Positions 7,343 to 15,440 of a stretch of DNA of 64,000 bases are shown one piece after another. Both the position numbers and the translations under genes were made by a program. The stretch spans positions 1 to 64,000 of the forward strand of contig JAFXTE010000019.1 in the NCBI GenBank assembly GCA_017525245.1, read 5' to 3'. Source of the DNA: Bacteroidales bacterium. GTDB lineage: Bacteria; Bacteroidota; Bacteroidia; Bacteroidales; WCHB1-69. The notes under the pieces were generated by a model. The model saw nothing but the letters and a program-made list of their open reading frames with translations, ran no database searches and was not told the origin of the DNA. The stretch's first letter is position 1; each line of letters starts with the position of its first letter.

Positions 7343-8482
7343 TCAAATAATCTTTCCCTCCCACAATTCTTTGAAAAAGTCCGTCACATAATACAAATCG
7401 ACATCCCCGCTCCGTCGGGTGACCCGGTCGCGGGAAACTAAAATCTGCCTGACGTTGGGGTGCTCCTTGGCAAATTCGGCAAGACCTTTCTTGTGACTTG
7501 CTTGAACCGAATCGGTCGATTTGATTTCGATGGCCACCCGCGCATCCCCGATGACAGCGTCCACCTCCAGATTGTCGTACGTATGCCAATACGCCAACTT
7601 TTCCTCGCTATCGCTGCTACCGAGATACGCCACAATCTCCTGCATCACAAGATGCTCGAAAGCATGACCGTATTCAGGAGTCTTTGGGGCGAGATGATGA
7701 CGGCCGGTCAGATAATTGGCGATGCCCACGTCAAAGAAATAGAATCGCGAGGCCTTGGTCAGTTTCCGTTTGATGACTTTCGAGAAAGCGGGCACCTCGA
7801 ATCCTAACAAGGTGTCACAAAGTATCTTGTAATAAGCTTTGACCGTATTGGCTGAAACGCCACAATCCGCTGCCACATTCTCATAATTGAGCATCTCACC
7901 GTCCGAAATGGCAGCCACCTCCAGAAAACGGACAAAGTCATCCACGTTTTGAACAACGGCTTCTTCGATGATTTCATCCTTCAGGTAGAGTTCAATATAG
8001 GATTTAAGGCGGTTGCGGGCATTCGCGACCATATAGTGCCGTGGAATCATACCGTTTTGTACAGCTCTTTCGAGATCGTAATCCGGAATCTCCGCACTGA
8101 CCAAAGGGAATAGCGTTTCAGGAATAGCCCGCCCACCGAGATTGTTGGCACCGCTCTTTTTCAACTTTCGGGCACTGGAGCCGCTAAGAATAAAGAAAAG
8201 CCCCCTGTTCACCATCAGCCAATGGACTTCATCCAACAAATCGGGTACTTTTTGGATTTCATCCACGATGACTAACGTCTCAGGCGGATAACGCAGCAAC
8301 GATTCACGAAAAACTTCAGGGTGCTGACGGAAGCGATTTCTCAACTCAGAGTTCAGGAGGTCGAAGTAAACAGCCTTCGGGAATCGCTCTTTCAACAGCG
8401 TTGACTTTCCCACCTGACGGCCTCCGAACAAGAACATAGCCTCGTCCAAACGGTTCTCAATATCGAATATTCTATGGTACAT
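7343..8482 (-). CDS. AAA+ ATPase with DUF4143 C-terminal domain (copy 2)
   Basis: 379 residues when started at the ATG matching its paralogue (MYHRIFDIENRLDEAMFLFG); a TTG three codons upstream is less likely. Walker A is GGRQVGKST, Walker B LVIVDEIQ, sensor ILSGSSARKL. The winged-helix element ENVAADCGVSANTVKAYYKI and the nuclease-like EVDAVIGDARVAIEIKST are both intact. It is clearly a close paralogue of copy 1 but diverged throughout, thus an older duplication than the ZIP or permease copies. It stands on the opposite strand, facing the broken ZIP gene, with its own terminator and a leader that folds into a long hairpin. Confidence 0.9.
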   Translation of the reverse strand: MYHRIFDIENRLDEAMFLFGGRQVGKSTLLKERFPKAVYFDLLNSELRNRFRQHPEVFRESLLRYPPETLVIVDEIQKVPDLLDEVHWLMVNRGLFFILSGSSARKLKKSGANNLGGRAIPETLFPLVSAEIPDYDLERAVQNGMIPRHYMVANARNRLKSYIELYLKDEIIEEAVVQNVDDFVRFLEVAAISDGEMLNYENVAADCGVSANTVKAYYKILCDTLLGFEVPAFSKVIKRKLTKASRFYFFDVGIANYLTGRHHLAPKTPEYGHAFEHLVMQEIVAYLGSSDSEEKLAYWHTYDNLEVDAVIGDARVAIEIKSTDSVQASHKKGLAEFAKEHPNVRQILVSRDRVTRRSGDVDLYYVTDFFKELWEGKII

Positions 8483-8498
8483 AACGAACAAAATTTCC

Positions 8499-8543
8499 GC
8501 AGCGTCATTGCGGATTTTTCAGGAATATCCGCAACGACGCTGC
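8499..8543 (-). repeat. Long inverted repeat in the leader of ATPase gene 2
   Basis: GCAGCGTC pairs with GACGCTGC, and inside it GCGGAT pairs with ATCCGC, giving an interrupted stem of 14 pairs. It directly follows the -7 box, so it would form at the very 5' end of the mRNA. Confidence 0.7.
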
Positions 8544-8550
8544 AAAAATA
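8543..8550 (-). promoter_or_regulatory. -7 box for ATPase gene 2
   Basis: TATTTTTG on the minus strand, 60 bases before the start codon; the inverted repeat begins at its last base. Confidence 0.5.
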
Positions 8551-8660
8551 CAATAAATTTTGATTATGCAATAGTTGCCCGAAAAAATATTTTCACGTCA
8601 GGTTTGAGCACTTCGTTTCGGTGCCACACATAATCCGGCATTGTCGCTTTTCAGCCATCA

Positions 8661-9374
8661 TCATTCCATTGGCGACAACCTCCACCCATTGTCCCCGTGG
8701 TAAATCATCTGGCGGGTCATGCCGCCGTCGATGCAGATGTTCTCGCCGGTGATGAAGCCGGCCTTGTCGGAGCAGAGATACAGCACCATATTGGCGATGT
8801 CCAAGGGATTGCCCACGCGGCCCGCCGGCTGCTGCACGGCATCGGGACCTTCATAGACGGTGTATTGGGTGTCGATCCAGCCCGGGGAGATGGAGTTGAC
8901 ACGCGCCTTCCCCGCCAGGCTGACCGCCAGCGCGTGAGTCAGCGCGGCGATGCCACCCTTGGCGGCCGTGTAGCTCTCGGTCTGCGGCTGGCTCATACGG
9001 TCGCGGGAGGAGGAGATGTTGACGATGGCGGCACCCTCCGCAAAGTGCGGGGCGAAAAGCTTGGCAAGGTAGAACGGGGCTGTCACGCCCACATTCAGGG
9101 CATACTGGAACTCCTCGTAGCTGCACTCCGCAAGCCCCCTCATCAGCGGCAGGGCATTGTTGACGAGGTAGTCCACGCGACCGTACTTCGCGATCACCTC
9201 CTTGGCGAACCGATCCAGCACATCCTTATCGGCAAGGTCGCCGATGAAGTGGTCGCCTGGCTGCTTGTCGATGACACAAACGGTGGCCCCGGCTTTTCGG
9301 AACTCCTCGACGATGCATCGTCCGATGCCCTGCGCGCCGCCCGTGACGACGGCAATCTTGTTGTAGAAATCCAT
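8661..9374 (-). CDS. Short-chain dehydrogenase/reductase
   Basis: 237 residues. The NAD(P)-binding motif TGGAQGIG is at residues 11-18, NNA at 92-94, and the catalytic triad is the serine of NISSSRD with the Tyr and Lys of YTAAKGG (~138-144). The C-terminal ISPGWIDT and ITGENICIDGGM motifs are classical. A short acidic stretch after strand 2 (CVIDK) suggests a preference for NAD(H). The substrate cannot be read from the sequence. The last codons of this gene are present as remnants at two other places (10607-10680 and 21841-21888), so the gene has been copied within the region. Confidence 0.85.
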   Translation of the reverse strand: MDFYNKIAVVTGGAQGIGRCIVEEFRKAGATVCVIDKQPGDHFIGDLADKDVLDRFAKEVIAKYGRVDYLVNNALPLMRGLAECSYEEFQYALNVGVTAPFYLAKLFAPHFAEGAAIVNISSSRDRMSQPQTESYTAAKGGIAALTHALAVSLAGKARVNSISPGWIDTQYTVYEGPDAVQQPAGRVGNPLDIANMVLYLCSDKAGFITGENICIDGGMTRQMIYHGDNGWRLSPME

Positions 9375-9491
9375 AATGGTCAGATTTTTATTGCTTTAAT
9401 CTAGTTCTTCAGCGAACGTACAACTTCTTTCGTGCGAGAGGGTTGCAGAAAGCCGGCACATCTCCCGCAACGATGTAGTCCGGGATGGTTC

Positions 9492-9938
9492 TCAAGGTTG
9501 GCCGTGTCCTATCGTCATGGTGACGTTTTGCTTTTCAACTTCTCCTTCGGCAGACAATATCTCTGCACCTTGAACCGCGTTGCCTGTGACAGTCAATTTA
9601 TATTCAATATGTGAGCCGGCTTGACTCACTCCATCCACTGTGATGTTGTCACCCTGCCAAGTACCTTCCACATTGATAGGCACACAATAGTCACATCGCG
9701 TGACGACACCCGTCACATCGTTGCCGTTCTTATCCAACACCATACTGGCTTTGTCTTCACCAATGGTGCCCGTCAGACGGTAGTTTTGGGGATGACTTGC
9801 CATCAAGTCCGTTTCTTTCGGTGCCTTCACTTCCGTTGAATCCGCAACGGCTGCGCCAGCACTTTCTGCCTGCGTTTGCCTGCCACGACATGCTGTAAGC
9901 ATTATCAAGGCAAAGATTATCAAAATACTTTTTCTCAT
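9492..9938 (-). CDS. Small lipoprotein, unknown function
   Basis: 148 residues from the ATG that starts a lipoprotein signal (MRKSILIIFALIMLTAC, Cys17). The mature part begins with a flexible acidic linker, then a beta-rich domain (YRLTGTIGEDKASMVLDKNG ... GTWQGDNITVDG). Nothing in it points to catalysis. An upstream start in the longer frame is rejected because it would precede the signal peptide and lie across the promoter. I do not recognise the family. Confidence 0.75.
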   Translation of the reverse strand: MRKSILIIFALIMLTACRGRQTQAESAGAAVADSTEVKAPKETDLMASHPQNYRLTGTIGEDKASMVLDKNGNDVTGVVTRCDYCVPINVEGTWQGDNITVDGVSQAGSHIEYKLTVTGNAVQGAEILSAEGEVEKQNVTMTIGHGQP

Positions 9939-9961
9939 ATTCCTATCTTCTTTTGAGACGG

Positions 9962-9969
9962 CAAAGGTA
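9962..9969 (-). promoter_or_regulatory. -7 box for the lipoprotein gene
   Basis: TACCTTTG on the minus strand, 23 bases before the start at 9938. Confidence 0.45.
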
Positions 9970-10165
9970 AAAAAAATCAGCAAGCCCGAAACCTCTCTTT
10001 CGGAGTTGCAAAATGCGCTTGCAGAACCCTATGAATACCAGTCACTTACAATCCGATCGTAAAAAATTCATTTTCAATGTAACAAAATCGGCTTTTTTTG
10101 CGACCAATGGGGTGTGAAGGGAAATGTGTGTCAAATCCTGTGAACAATCATCAAAAGTAGTAGAT

Positions 10166-10597
10166 ATGAAACATTTAAGCATTAAAAACATCACCGTCCT
10201 TACCCTCGCCACCATCCTGATGGCGGCCTGCGGCAAAGACAACATGAACAAAGATGCTCTTGTCGGCCAATGGGTCAACACGGCGCAGACGTTCGAAATA
10301 ACCATCGCAGGACAGGAGTACATCCCAGAAGGATGTATCTGTATGGAGTTCACAAACAACAAGGTGTGGATACTCGACTCACGAACGGACTGTCTCCCAG
10401 CGTGGCATCGTTATACTCTCTCGAAAAAATCCGGCAAATGGTGGCTGGAGATTCAAGGAGGTTGCTATAATGGAGGGGTGTTTATAGTGGAAAAGCTCAC
10501 CAACGACGAGCTGGTGCTGGCACCGTTCTCCAGTGGAGTCGACTGGGACTTCCGCTACATCATGAAACGGGACGAGTCATCGATCTGGCCCAATTAG
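10166..10597 (+). CDS. Small lipoprotein, lipocalin-like
   Basis: 143 residues from the ATG that begins the signal (MKHLSIKNITVLTLATILMA then AC; the lipid cysteine is residue 22). The mature domain opens with LVGQWVNTAQTFEITIAG and continues through KVWILDSRT to a C-terminal VEKLTNDELVLAPF, a pattern common in Bacteroidetes lipocalin-like lipoproteins. The 14 codons before the chosen start have no signal character. It faces away from the lipoprotein at 9492-9938. Its function is unknown. Confidence 0.75.
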   Translation: MKHLSIKNITVLTLATILMAACGKDNMNKDALVGQWVNTAQTFEITIAGQEYIPEGCICMEFTNNKVWILDSRTDCLPAWHRYTLSKKSGKWWLEIQGGCYNGGVFIVEKLTNDELVLAPFSSGVDWDFRYIMKRDESSIWPN

Positions 10598-10606
10598 CCG
10601 TTTATT

Positions 10607-10680
10607 GCAACCTCCAACCGTTTTCCCCGTGGTAGATCATCTGGCGGGTCATTCCTCCGTCGATGCAGATGTTCTCGCCG
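10607..10680 (-). pseudogene. SDR 3' remnant 1
   Basis: The minus strand still reads GENICIDGGMTRQMIYHG with only a few base changes from the intact SDR at 8661-9374, and nothing before it. The copy is cut cleanly at the GENI codons and joined to an unrelated duplicated block. Confidence 0.85.
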
Positions 10681-10785
10681 ATAATCCCTGTTTTTCGCAA
10701 TGATTTGAGCCGATTCTCAGCGGAGGTTCTTCATTCGCGCCAACATCTCTACAAGTTGGGGTGCCGTGCAAAAATCATCTATCGG
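10681..10785. repeat. Duplicated block with ATAATCCCTGTTTTTCGC, copy 1
   Basis: Shared with 22015-22105 and, more weakly, 24885-24933. On the minus strand the words PQLVEMLARMKN can be read here and PQLVETLARMKN in copy 2, so the block may carry the last codons of a lost gene. Confidence 0.6.
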
Positions 10786-10788
10786 AAA

Positions 10789-10852
10789 TCCGCGCAGATC
10801 CGCGCGATCCGTGGAGATTCCTCACACGGGAAGCCATCACTCCCGAATTTTA
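10789..10852. repeat. AAATCCGCGCAG-type repeat, copy 2
   Basis: AAATCCGCGCAGATCCGCGC then GATCCGTGGAGATTC and GGAAGCCATCACTCCC; it leads straight into the ATPase remnant. Confidence 0.65.
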
Positions 10853-10979
10853 CAGAAAAATCGGGAGTACACTCCACAAAATCATAAGGTTTGATGAAAA
10901 GATTCGCCAGTCCGGTGACACGGAACTCGTCTATGTCTTGGACTTCCTGAAGATGCTTTGGGATGGTGAGATATTCTGA
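10849..10979 (+). pseudogene. DUF4143 ATPase remnant (copy 3)
   Basis: The first ~45 bases repeat the inverted-repeat leader of ATPase gene 1. All of the coding sequence up to the last ~25 codons is missing, and the rest reads RQSGDTELVYVLDFLKMLW to the stop with two substitutions relative to copy 1. About 1.1 kb has been removed. It is followed, as in copy 1, by the ZIP promoter block and the ZIP gene. Confidence 0.85.
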
Positions 10980-11103
10980 TGTGAGTCATTATACAATTGT
11001 GCCCATTTAACCGTAGAGTGACACTTTCCCCGCAAAATAGCCATTTATAGGGATTCCTATCTGACGGAAATTGTGCATTTTTGCGGCGTGAAAGAGTAAT
11101 GTT
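10975..11103 (+). repeat. Duplicated promoter block before the ZIP gene, copy 2
   Basis: Matches 6721-6849 over its whole length, with few differences. This copy drives the intact ZIP gene. Confidence 0.8.
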
Positions 11104-11862
11104 ATGAATGCCATAATCATCGGAATACTGCTGCCGCTGCTCGGCACGATGCTAGGCTCGGCTTTCGTCTTCTTCATGAAAAAGGAGATTCCCGACAGGA
11201 TGCAGAAGACGCTGCTGGGGTTCGCCAGCGGGGTGATGGTGGCCGCCAGCGTGTGGTCGCTGCTGATACCGTCGATCGAGATGGCGGGCGAGCGTGTGCT
11301 ACCGGCCGCCATAGGCTTCCTGGCCGGTATCGCGTTCCTCCTGCTGATTGACGAACTGACGCCACACCTGCACAACGGCGCCCTGAAAGCCGAGGGACCG
11401 AAATCAAAGCTCTCGCGCACGGCGATGTTGGCATTGGCCGTCACCATCCACAACCTGCCCGAAGGCATGGCCGTGGGTGTGGTCTTCGCCGGCGAAGCGC
11501 AAGGGTTGACCCTCAGCGCCGCCCTCGCGGTGAGCATCGGTATCGCCATACAGAACATCCCCGAAGGCGCCATCATCTCCATGCCCATGCACGCGGAGGG
11601 CAACTCCCGTATGAAGTCGTTCCTCATCGGCACCCTGAGCGGCGTGGTGGAACCCATCGGAGCCGTGGCCATTCTGCTGCTGGCTGGTGTACTCGGCGTG
11701 GCACTTCCCTACCTGCTGGCCTTCGCCGCCGGTGCCATGATGTATGTGGTCGTGGAGGAACTCATCCCCGAGACCGCCCAAGGCACCCACACCAACCTCT
11801 CCACGATTGGCTTTGCCATCGGCTTCGTCTTGATGATGGTGATGGACGTGGTGCTGGGGTAG
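11104..11862 (+). CDS. ZIP-family divalent metal transporter
   Basis: 252 residues with about eight membrane helices, as in the bacterial GufA/ZupT branch of ZIP transporters. The metal-binding helices carry HNLPEG (116-121) and QNIPEGA (150-156), with EELIPE (218-223) in a later helix. ZIP proteins import Zn and other divalent metals into the cytoplasm. Between helices 3 and 4 is a short charged loop (KAEGPKSKLSR). It is the complete version of the fragment at 6850-7188, and its first 12 codons recur at 16215-16250. The neighbouring Cu/Zn efflux permease suggests that this zone deals with metal balance. Confidence 0.9.
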   Translation: MNAIIIGILLPLLGTMLGSAFVFFMKKEIPDRMQKTLLGFASGVMVAASVWSLLIPSIEMAGERVLPAAIGFLAGIAFLLLIDELTPHLHNGALKAEGPKSKLSRTAMLALAVTIHNLPEGMAVGVVFAGEAQGLTLSAALAVSIGIAIQNIPEGAIISMPMHAEGNSRMKSFLIGTLSGVVEPIGAVAILLLAGVLGVALPYLLAFAAGAMMYVVVEELIPETAQGTHTNLSTIGFAIGFVLMMVMDVVLG

Positions 11863-11878
11863 TCCAACCCCAAAGGAG

Positions 11879-11937
11879 AAATCCCAACAGCAGATAGGGG
11901 TCTTTGGCGTTGAGCACAGACAAAAACGATTGCAAAA
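11879..11937 (-). pseudogene. Efflux permease N-terminal remnant
   Basis: The minus strand repeats codons ~8-24 of the permease at 16264-17505 (LSVLNA.DPYLLLGF), with AAATCCCAACAGCAGATAGG and GTTGAGCACAGACA in common. A single small fragment without start signals. Confidence 0.7.
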
Positions 11938-12026
11938 ATGTTTTTTTGCAAAATAGCCATTTATTGGGATACTGTCATGACAAGAAAATCGGATATTTGC
12001 CGCTGGAAAAACGATCGGGAAGTGAA

Positions 12027-12602
12027 ATGAAGAAAATATTGATACTTCTATTATTACTGATATTTGCCGTCGGCCTCAAAGCGCAGAAAAAACAGCTGTT
12101 TGATGGGGGGATGATGGTCCATACGGGCTACCTCATCGACAATATTCCGGCACTGGATTACAAAGCCAGCGGGATGTCTTTCGGACTTGGCGGCGTGCTG
12201 CGCTTCCACTTCGGCAATCACGTGCGCTTAGGTGGCGAAGGTTATGTCTCCACGCTCCCCCAGAAGCGCAACGGCAGCTATGTCCGCATGGGCTGGGGCG
12301 GCGTGGTGGCCGATTTCTACTGGCCGGTAAAACGGTGGAGTCCGTATGCCGGAGTGTGCGTGGGAGGCGGCAAAACGTCAACACTGCTCGTTCTCGACGG
12401 TTCCGACAGCGACTGGGAAGCCGAGACAAACGCGGTGGTACACAAAGAGCACTTTTTCTTCGTCAACCCCTACCTCGGAGTGGAGTTCGCGCTCACCGAA
12501 GCGGTCCACCTCACGCTCAAGGCCGACCATATCTTCCCCTTCAAAGGCGAAGCCGTGCCCAAAGGAGTGCGCATTTATTTCGGATTCGTGTTTGCGCATT
12601 AG
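12027..12602 (+). CDS. Outer-membrane beta-barrel-like secreted protein
   Basis: 191 residues from the ATG that begins a signal peptide (MKKILILLLLLIFAVGLKAQ); the frame is open 41 codons further upstream but without signal character. The mature part alternates short amphipathic strands with glycine turns (SFGLGGVLRFHFGNHVRLGG, YVRMGWGGVVADFYW, RWSPYAGVCVGGGK) and ends in RIYFGFVFAH with a terminal aromatic pattern, typical of small porin-like or OmpW/OmpX-like barrels. The upstream block CAAAATAGCCATTTATTGGG resembles that before the ZIP gene. I infer an outer-membrane location; the substrate is unknown. Confidence 0.7.
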   Translation: MKKILILLLLLIFAVGLKAQKKQLFDGGMMVHTGYLIDNIPALDYKASGMSFGLGGVLRFHFGNHVRLGGEGYVSTLPQKRNGSYVRMGWGGVVADFYWPVKRWSPYAGVCVGGGKTSTLLVLDGSDSDWEAETNAVVHKEHFFFVNPYLGVEFALTEAVHLTLKADHIFPFKGEAVPKGVRIYFGFVFAH

Positions 12603-12645
12603 CGGCAATCAGGATTGGGGTGCCTGCCGCTGTATTTCCACCTTC

Positions 12646-12954
12646 TTATTTCATCCCTTTGAACTCGAAGCCCGCCTGCTCCACGGCTTTGCGGACATCG
12701 TTCTCGCTTGCGGTGCCCGTGACCACAAGCGTGTTGGCGGCCGGGGTGGCCTCGCAGGTCTCAACGCCTTTCAACTTGCCCACCGACTGCTCGACGGCGG
12801 CCTTGCAGTGGTTGCAGTGCATACCCTCGACGGCATAAAACCGCTTCGGCACGAACACATGCAGGACTCCGGCGATGAGGAATCCTAACAGCAGATAGGG
12901 GCTCATGGCGTTGAGCACAGACAGAAACGATAGCAAAAAATTACCGATGGTCAT
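12646..12954 (-). CDS. Mini HMA protein from in-frame deletion of the efflux permease
   Basis: 102 residues. Residues 1-41 match the first membrane helix of the permease at 16264-17505 (MSPYLLLGFLIAGVLHVFVP, then KRFYA) and residues 42-102 match its C-terminal heavy-metal-associated domain with the GMHCNHC site (44-50). Exactly 311 codons are missing and the frame is kept, so the product would be a single-helix membrane anchor with a copper/zinc-binding head. The breakpoint lies in short homology (TATGCC against TACGCC). The two copies differ at a few silent and non-silent positions. Whether it is expressed is unknown; there is no clear promoter box of its own. Confidence 0.7.
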   Translation of the reverse strand: MTIGNFLLSFLSVLNAMSPYLLLGFLIAGVLHVFVPKRFYAVEGMHCNHCKAAVEQSVGKLKGVETCEATPAANTLVVTGTASENDVRKAVEQAGFEFKGMK

Positions 12955-13019
12955 ATCACTTCATTGCTTAGCTGCAAAATTCCGCAACCCAAGCTTTTCG
13001 CCTGAATTTGTGCCAATGA

Positions 13020-13535
13020 CTACTCCAACCGTCCAAACTTCATTTCCTCCCCTTGTTTGTCGTACTGCTTGCGCTTGCCGATGGGAGGCTCCGTGAGGGT
13101 GATGCGCACCACGGCCGTCCGTTCGAGGCTGCGGACAATGGCAGCATCGAAAGCGTCCATGTGCTTGGGGAGGAAACGTTGGCAGATGACCTGCAGACCT
13201 TCGATCTTCTCTTCGCGGTCGGTCACCATCTCTGCCTTTCCAACGGCAGTTGCTGATTTGTACTGCAGCGTGAAATTGCCGTCTTTCGGACCAACGGTAG
13301 GCGCACATTTCGTGACGGCCGACAGGAAGACCGTCGGACAGTGTGCTATGCAGTCGAGCTTTTCACCCTCCAAGGCACAATGGAAATAGAACGTCCTCTC
13401 ATCTGTCCGCGCCAACGACAGGGGTAATCCGTAGGGTGTTCCATCGGGACGGATGAAACTGACTGTCACGTATGGAGCCTTGTCCAACACCTCCAATGCA
13501 AAGGTGGCATCCATTTGGCGGCTTGATTTTCTCAT
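13020..13535 (-). CDS. PPOx-fold flavin-binding protein (NimA-like)
   Basis: 171 residues. The opening MRKSSRQMDATFALEVLDKA, YVTVSFIRPDGTPYGLPLSL and later FYFHCALEGEKLDCI are those of the pyridoxamine 5'-phosphate oxidase-like family that includes 5-nitroimidazole reductases (Nim). These bind FMN or related cofactors as dimers. The substrate is unknown; resistance to nitroimidazoles is possible but cannot be told from the sequence. It lies on the same strand as hcp, downstream of it, with a 122-base gap containing an inverted repeat, so a shared transcript is possible but not shown. Confidence 0.75.
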   Translation of the reverse strand: MRKSSRQMDATFALEVLDKAPYVTVSFIRPDGTPYGLPLSLARTDERTFYFHCALEGEKLDCIAHCPTVFLSAVTKCAPTVGPKDGNFTLQYKSATAVGKAEMVTDREEKIEGLQVICQRFLPKHMDAFDAAIVRSLERTAVVRITLTEPPIGKRKQYDKQGEEMKFGRLE

Positions 13536-13583
13536 ATAATTATACTGTTTTCTCTATAGGAATAGCATTTCATTAAAACCTTG

Positions 13584-13614
13584 CCAGCATCATCCGTGAA
13601 ACCGGAGATGCTGG
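13584..13614 (-). terminator. Possible hairpin after hcp
   Basis: CCAGCATC and GATGCTGG pair around a ~15-base loop. The run of T that follows on the minus strand is poor (GGTTTT), so termination is uncertain. Confidence 0.35.
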
Positions 13615-13657
13615 ACGTAGGTTTACAGATCAAAGACGGGAAAGGTTACAAGAAACC

Positions 13658-15319
13658 TTAGATACCGAACAACTTCATGTCCTCTTCTACCGTGCTGATT
13701 CCGCCTATACCGAAGTTCTCGACGAGCACATTGGCCACATTGGGCGAGAGGAATGCGGGTAAGGTCGGGCCAAGGTGGATGTTCTTCACACCAAGGCTCA
13801 GCAGGGCCAGCAGCACAATGACGGCCTTCTGCTCGTACCACGCGATGTTATAGGCGATGGGCAGTTGGTTCACATCGTCCAAACCGAACACTTCCTTGAG
13901 TTTCAATGCGATAAGAGCTAAAGAATAGCTGTCGTTGCACTGGCCTGCGTCCAACACGCGCGGGATGCCACCGATGTCGCCTAAGGCGAGCTTGTTGTAT
14001 TTGTATTTGGCACAACCCGCCGTCAGGATGACGCAATCCTTGGGCAGCGCTTTAGCAAACTCGGTGTAGTATTCGCGGCTCTTCATGCGACCGTCGCAGC
14101 CCGCCATCACCACGAACTTGCGGATGGCACCGCTCTTCACGGCCTCCACCACCTTGTCGGCGAGGGCAAACACCTGCTCGTGCGCGAAACCGCCCACAAT
14201 CTTGCCCGTCTCAATCTCCTTCGGGGCCTGACAGGTCTTGGCTAATGTGATGATTTCGCTGAAGTCTTTCTTGCCGTTGGCATCGGCGGGGATGTGCTTC
14301 CAACCCGGGAATCCCGTGCTGTTGGTGGTGAACACGCGGTCTTTGTAGGTGGCGCTGCCGGTTGGCGGCACGATGCAGTTGGTAGTGAACAAAATAGGAC
14401 CGTTGAAGGCTTCAAACTCCTCGCGTTGCTTCCACCAAGCATTGCCGTAGTTGCCCTTCAGGTGGGCGTATTGTTTAAGTTTGGGATAGTAGTGTGCAGG
14501 GAGCATCTCGCTGTGGGTATAGATGTCGATGCCCGCGTCCTTGCTCTGCTCCAGCAGTTGCTCGATGTCGTTCAGATCGTGTCCGCTGATGAGGATACCC
14601 GGACGGTTGCCCACTCCGATGTTCACTTCTGTGATTTCGGGGTTGCCGAAAGCGGTGGTGTTGGCTTTGTCGAGCAGGGCCATTGCCTTCACGCCCCATT
14701 CGCCGGTCTTCAGCGCAAGGGCGGTGAGCTCGTTGGCATCGTTGCAGGTGACAAGCTGTCCGAGGGTTTGCAGGATAAACTCGTTGATATCGCTATCAAC
14801 CTGACCAAGGCGGGCGGCATGCTCCAAATAGGCGGCCATACCTTTGAGACCGTACATGGTGAGTTCTTTCAGCGAGCGGATATCCTTGTTGCTTTCAGCG
14901 AGGATGCCCACGGTTTGCGCTTTCTCATCGTATTGTTCGCGAGTGCCGTTCCATTCCAAAACATCAAGTTTGGGCAGCTCAATACCTTGCTTGTTGGTTA
15001 CGCGATCTTTGAACATATCGCGGATTTCCAAGCCCTTGTCAATGCGGGCGTAGATGCTCTCCATGTCGAAATTGGCGTTGGTAATGGTGCAGAACAGCGC
15101 GTCGTTCACAAAAGCGTGGATGCTCTTGCGGAAGTCGCAATAGTCGTGACCGCAACCATGTTGATGGTGATTGGCGATAACGCCAAGTCCTTTGATGACA
15201 TAAATCAGAAGGTCTTGTGCATGAGCTACTTGCGGGGTCTTTCCGCACACACCTGAAATCTTGCAGCCGGCGCATCCGGCAGTTTCCTGACACTGGAAAC
15301 AAAACATTTTCTCGTTCAT
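13658..15319 (-). CDS. hcp: Hydroxylamine reductase (hybrid-cluster protein)
   Basis: 553 residues, the usual length. The N-terminal cysteines C7, C10, C19 and C25 ([19 protein letters not shown]) bind the first Fe-S cluster, and the hybrid 4Fe-2O-2S cluster ligands lie in the C-terminal two thirds (for example [10 protein letters not shown] and LDAGQCND). Hcp reduces hydroxylamine in vitro and is known mainly as an NO reductase protecting against nitrosative stress in anaerobes. It is divergently oriented to a Crp/Fnr regulator, and the gap between them contains a perfect palindrome centred about 43 bases before the predicted transcription start. The next gene downstream encodes a flavin-binding protein. 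Confidence 0.95.
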   Translation of the reverse strand: MNEKMFCFQCQETAGCAGCKISGVCGKTPQVAHAQDLLIYVIKGLGVIANHHQHGCGHDYCDFRKSIHAFVNDALFCTITNANFDMESIYARIDKGLEIRDMFKDRVTNKQGIELPKLDVLEWNGTREQYDEKAQTVGILAESNKDIRSLKELTMYGLKGMAAYLEHAARLGQVDSDINEFILQTLGQLVTCNDANELTALALKTGEWGVKAMALLDKANTTAFGNPEITEVNIGVGNRPGILISGHDLNDIEQLLEQSKDAGIDIYTHSEMLPAHYYPKLKQYAHLKGNYGNAWWKQREEFEAFNGPILFTTNCIVPPTGSATYKDRVFTTNSTGFPGWKHIPADANGKKDFSEIITLAKTCQAPKEIETGKIVGGFAHEQVFALADKVVEAVKSGAIRKFVVMAGCDGRMKSREYYTEFAKALPKDCVILTAGCAKYKYNKLALGDIGGIPRVLDAGQCNDSYSLALIALKLKEVFGLDDVNQLPIAYNIAWYEQKAVIVLLALLSLGVKNIHLGPTLPAFLSPNVANVLVENFGIGGISTVEEDMKLFGI

Positions 15320-15356
15320 AATGTATAAGGTTTAAATTAATACTGAATTCTGGTGG

Positions 15357-15364
15357 CAAAAATA
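15357..15364 (-). promoter_or_regulatory. -7 box for hcp
   Basis: TATTTTTG on the minus strand, 37 bases before the hcp start. Confidence 0.55.
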
Positions 15365-15386
15365 CAACCGCCCCACAACGTGAAGC

Positions 15387-15400
15387 GTAACATTTGTTAC
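15387..15400. promoter_or_regulatory. Putative Crp/Fnr-type operator between hcp and its regulator
   Basis: GTAACA-TT-TGTTAC is a perfect 14-base palindrome centred near 15393.5. It sits about -43 from the hcp start and about -38 from the regulator's start, a usual place for class II activation by Crp-family proteins. Confidence 0.6.
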
Positions 15401-15417
15401 CAGACGCATTTTTTTGT

Positions 15418-15425
15418 TATTTTTG
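15418..15425 (+). promoter_or_regulatory. -7 box for the Crp/Fnr regulator
   Basis: TATTTTTG, 9 or 15 bases before the two candidate ATG codons at 15435 and 15441. Confidence 0.5.
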
Positions 15426-15440
15426 CCGAAAATTATGGGT

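Noticed and set aside
9400..9491. Possible gene end upstream of the SDR gene on the minus strand
   Set aside because: Two frames look protein-like for ~35 codons (for example CGRCAGFLQPSRTKEVV), but there is no start and no family match, so it cannot be called.
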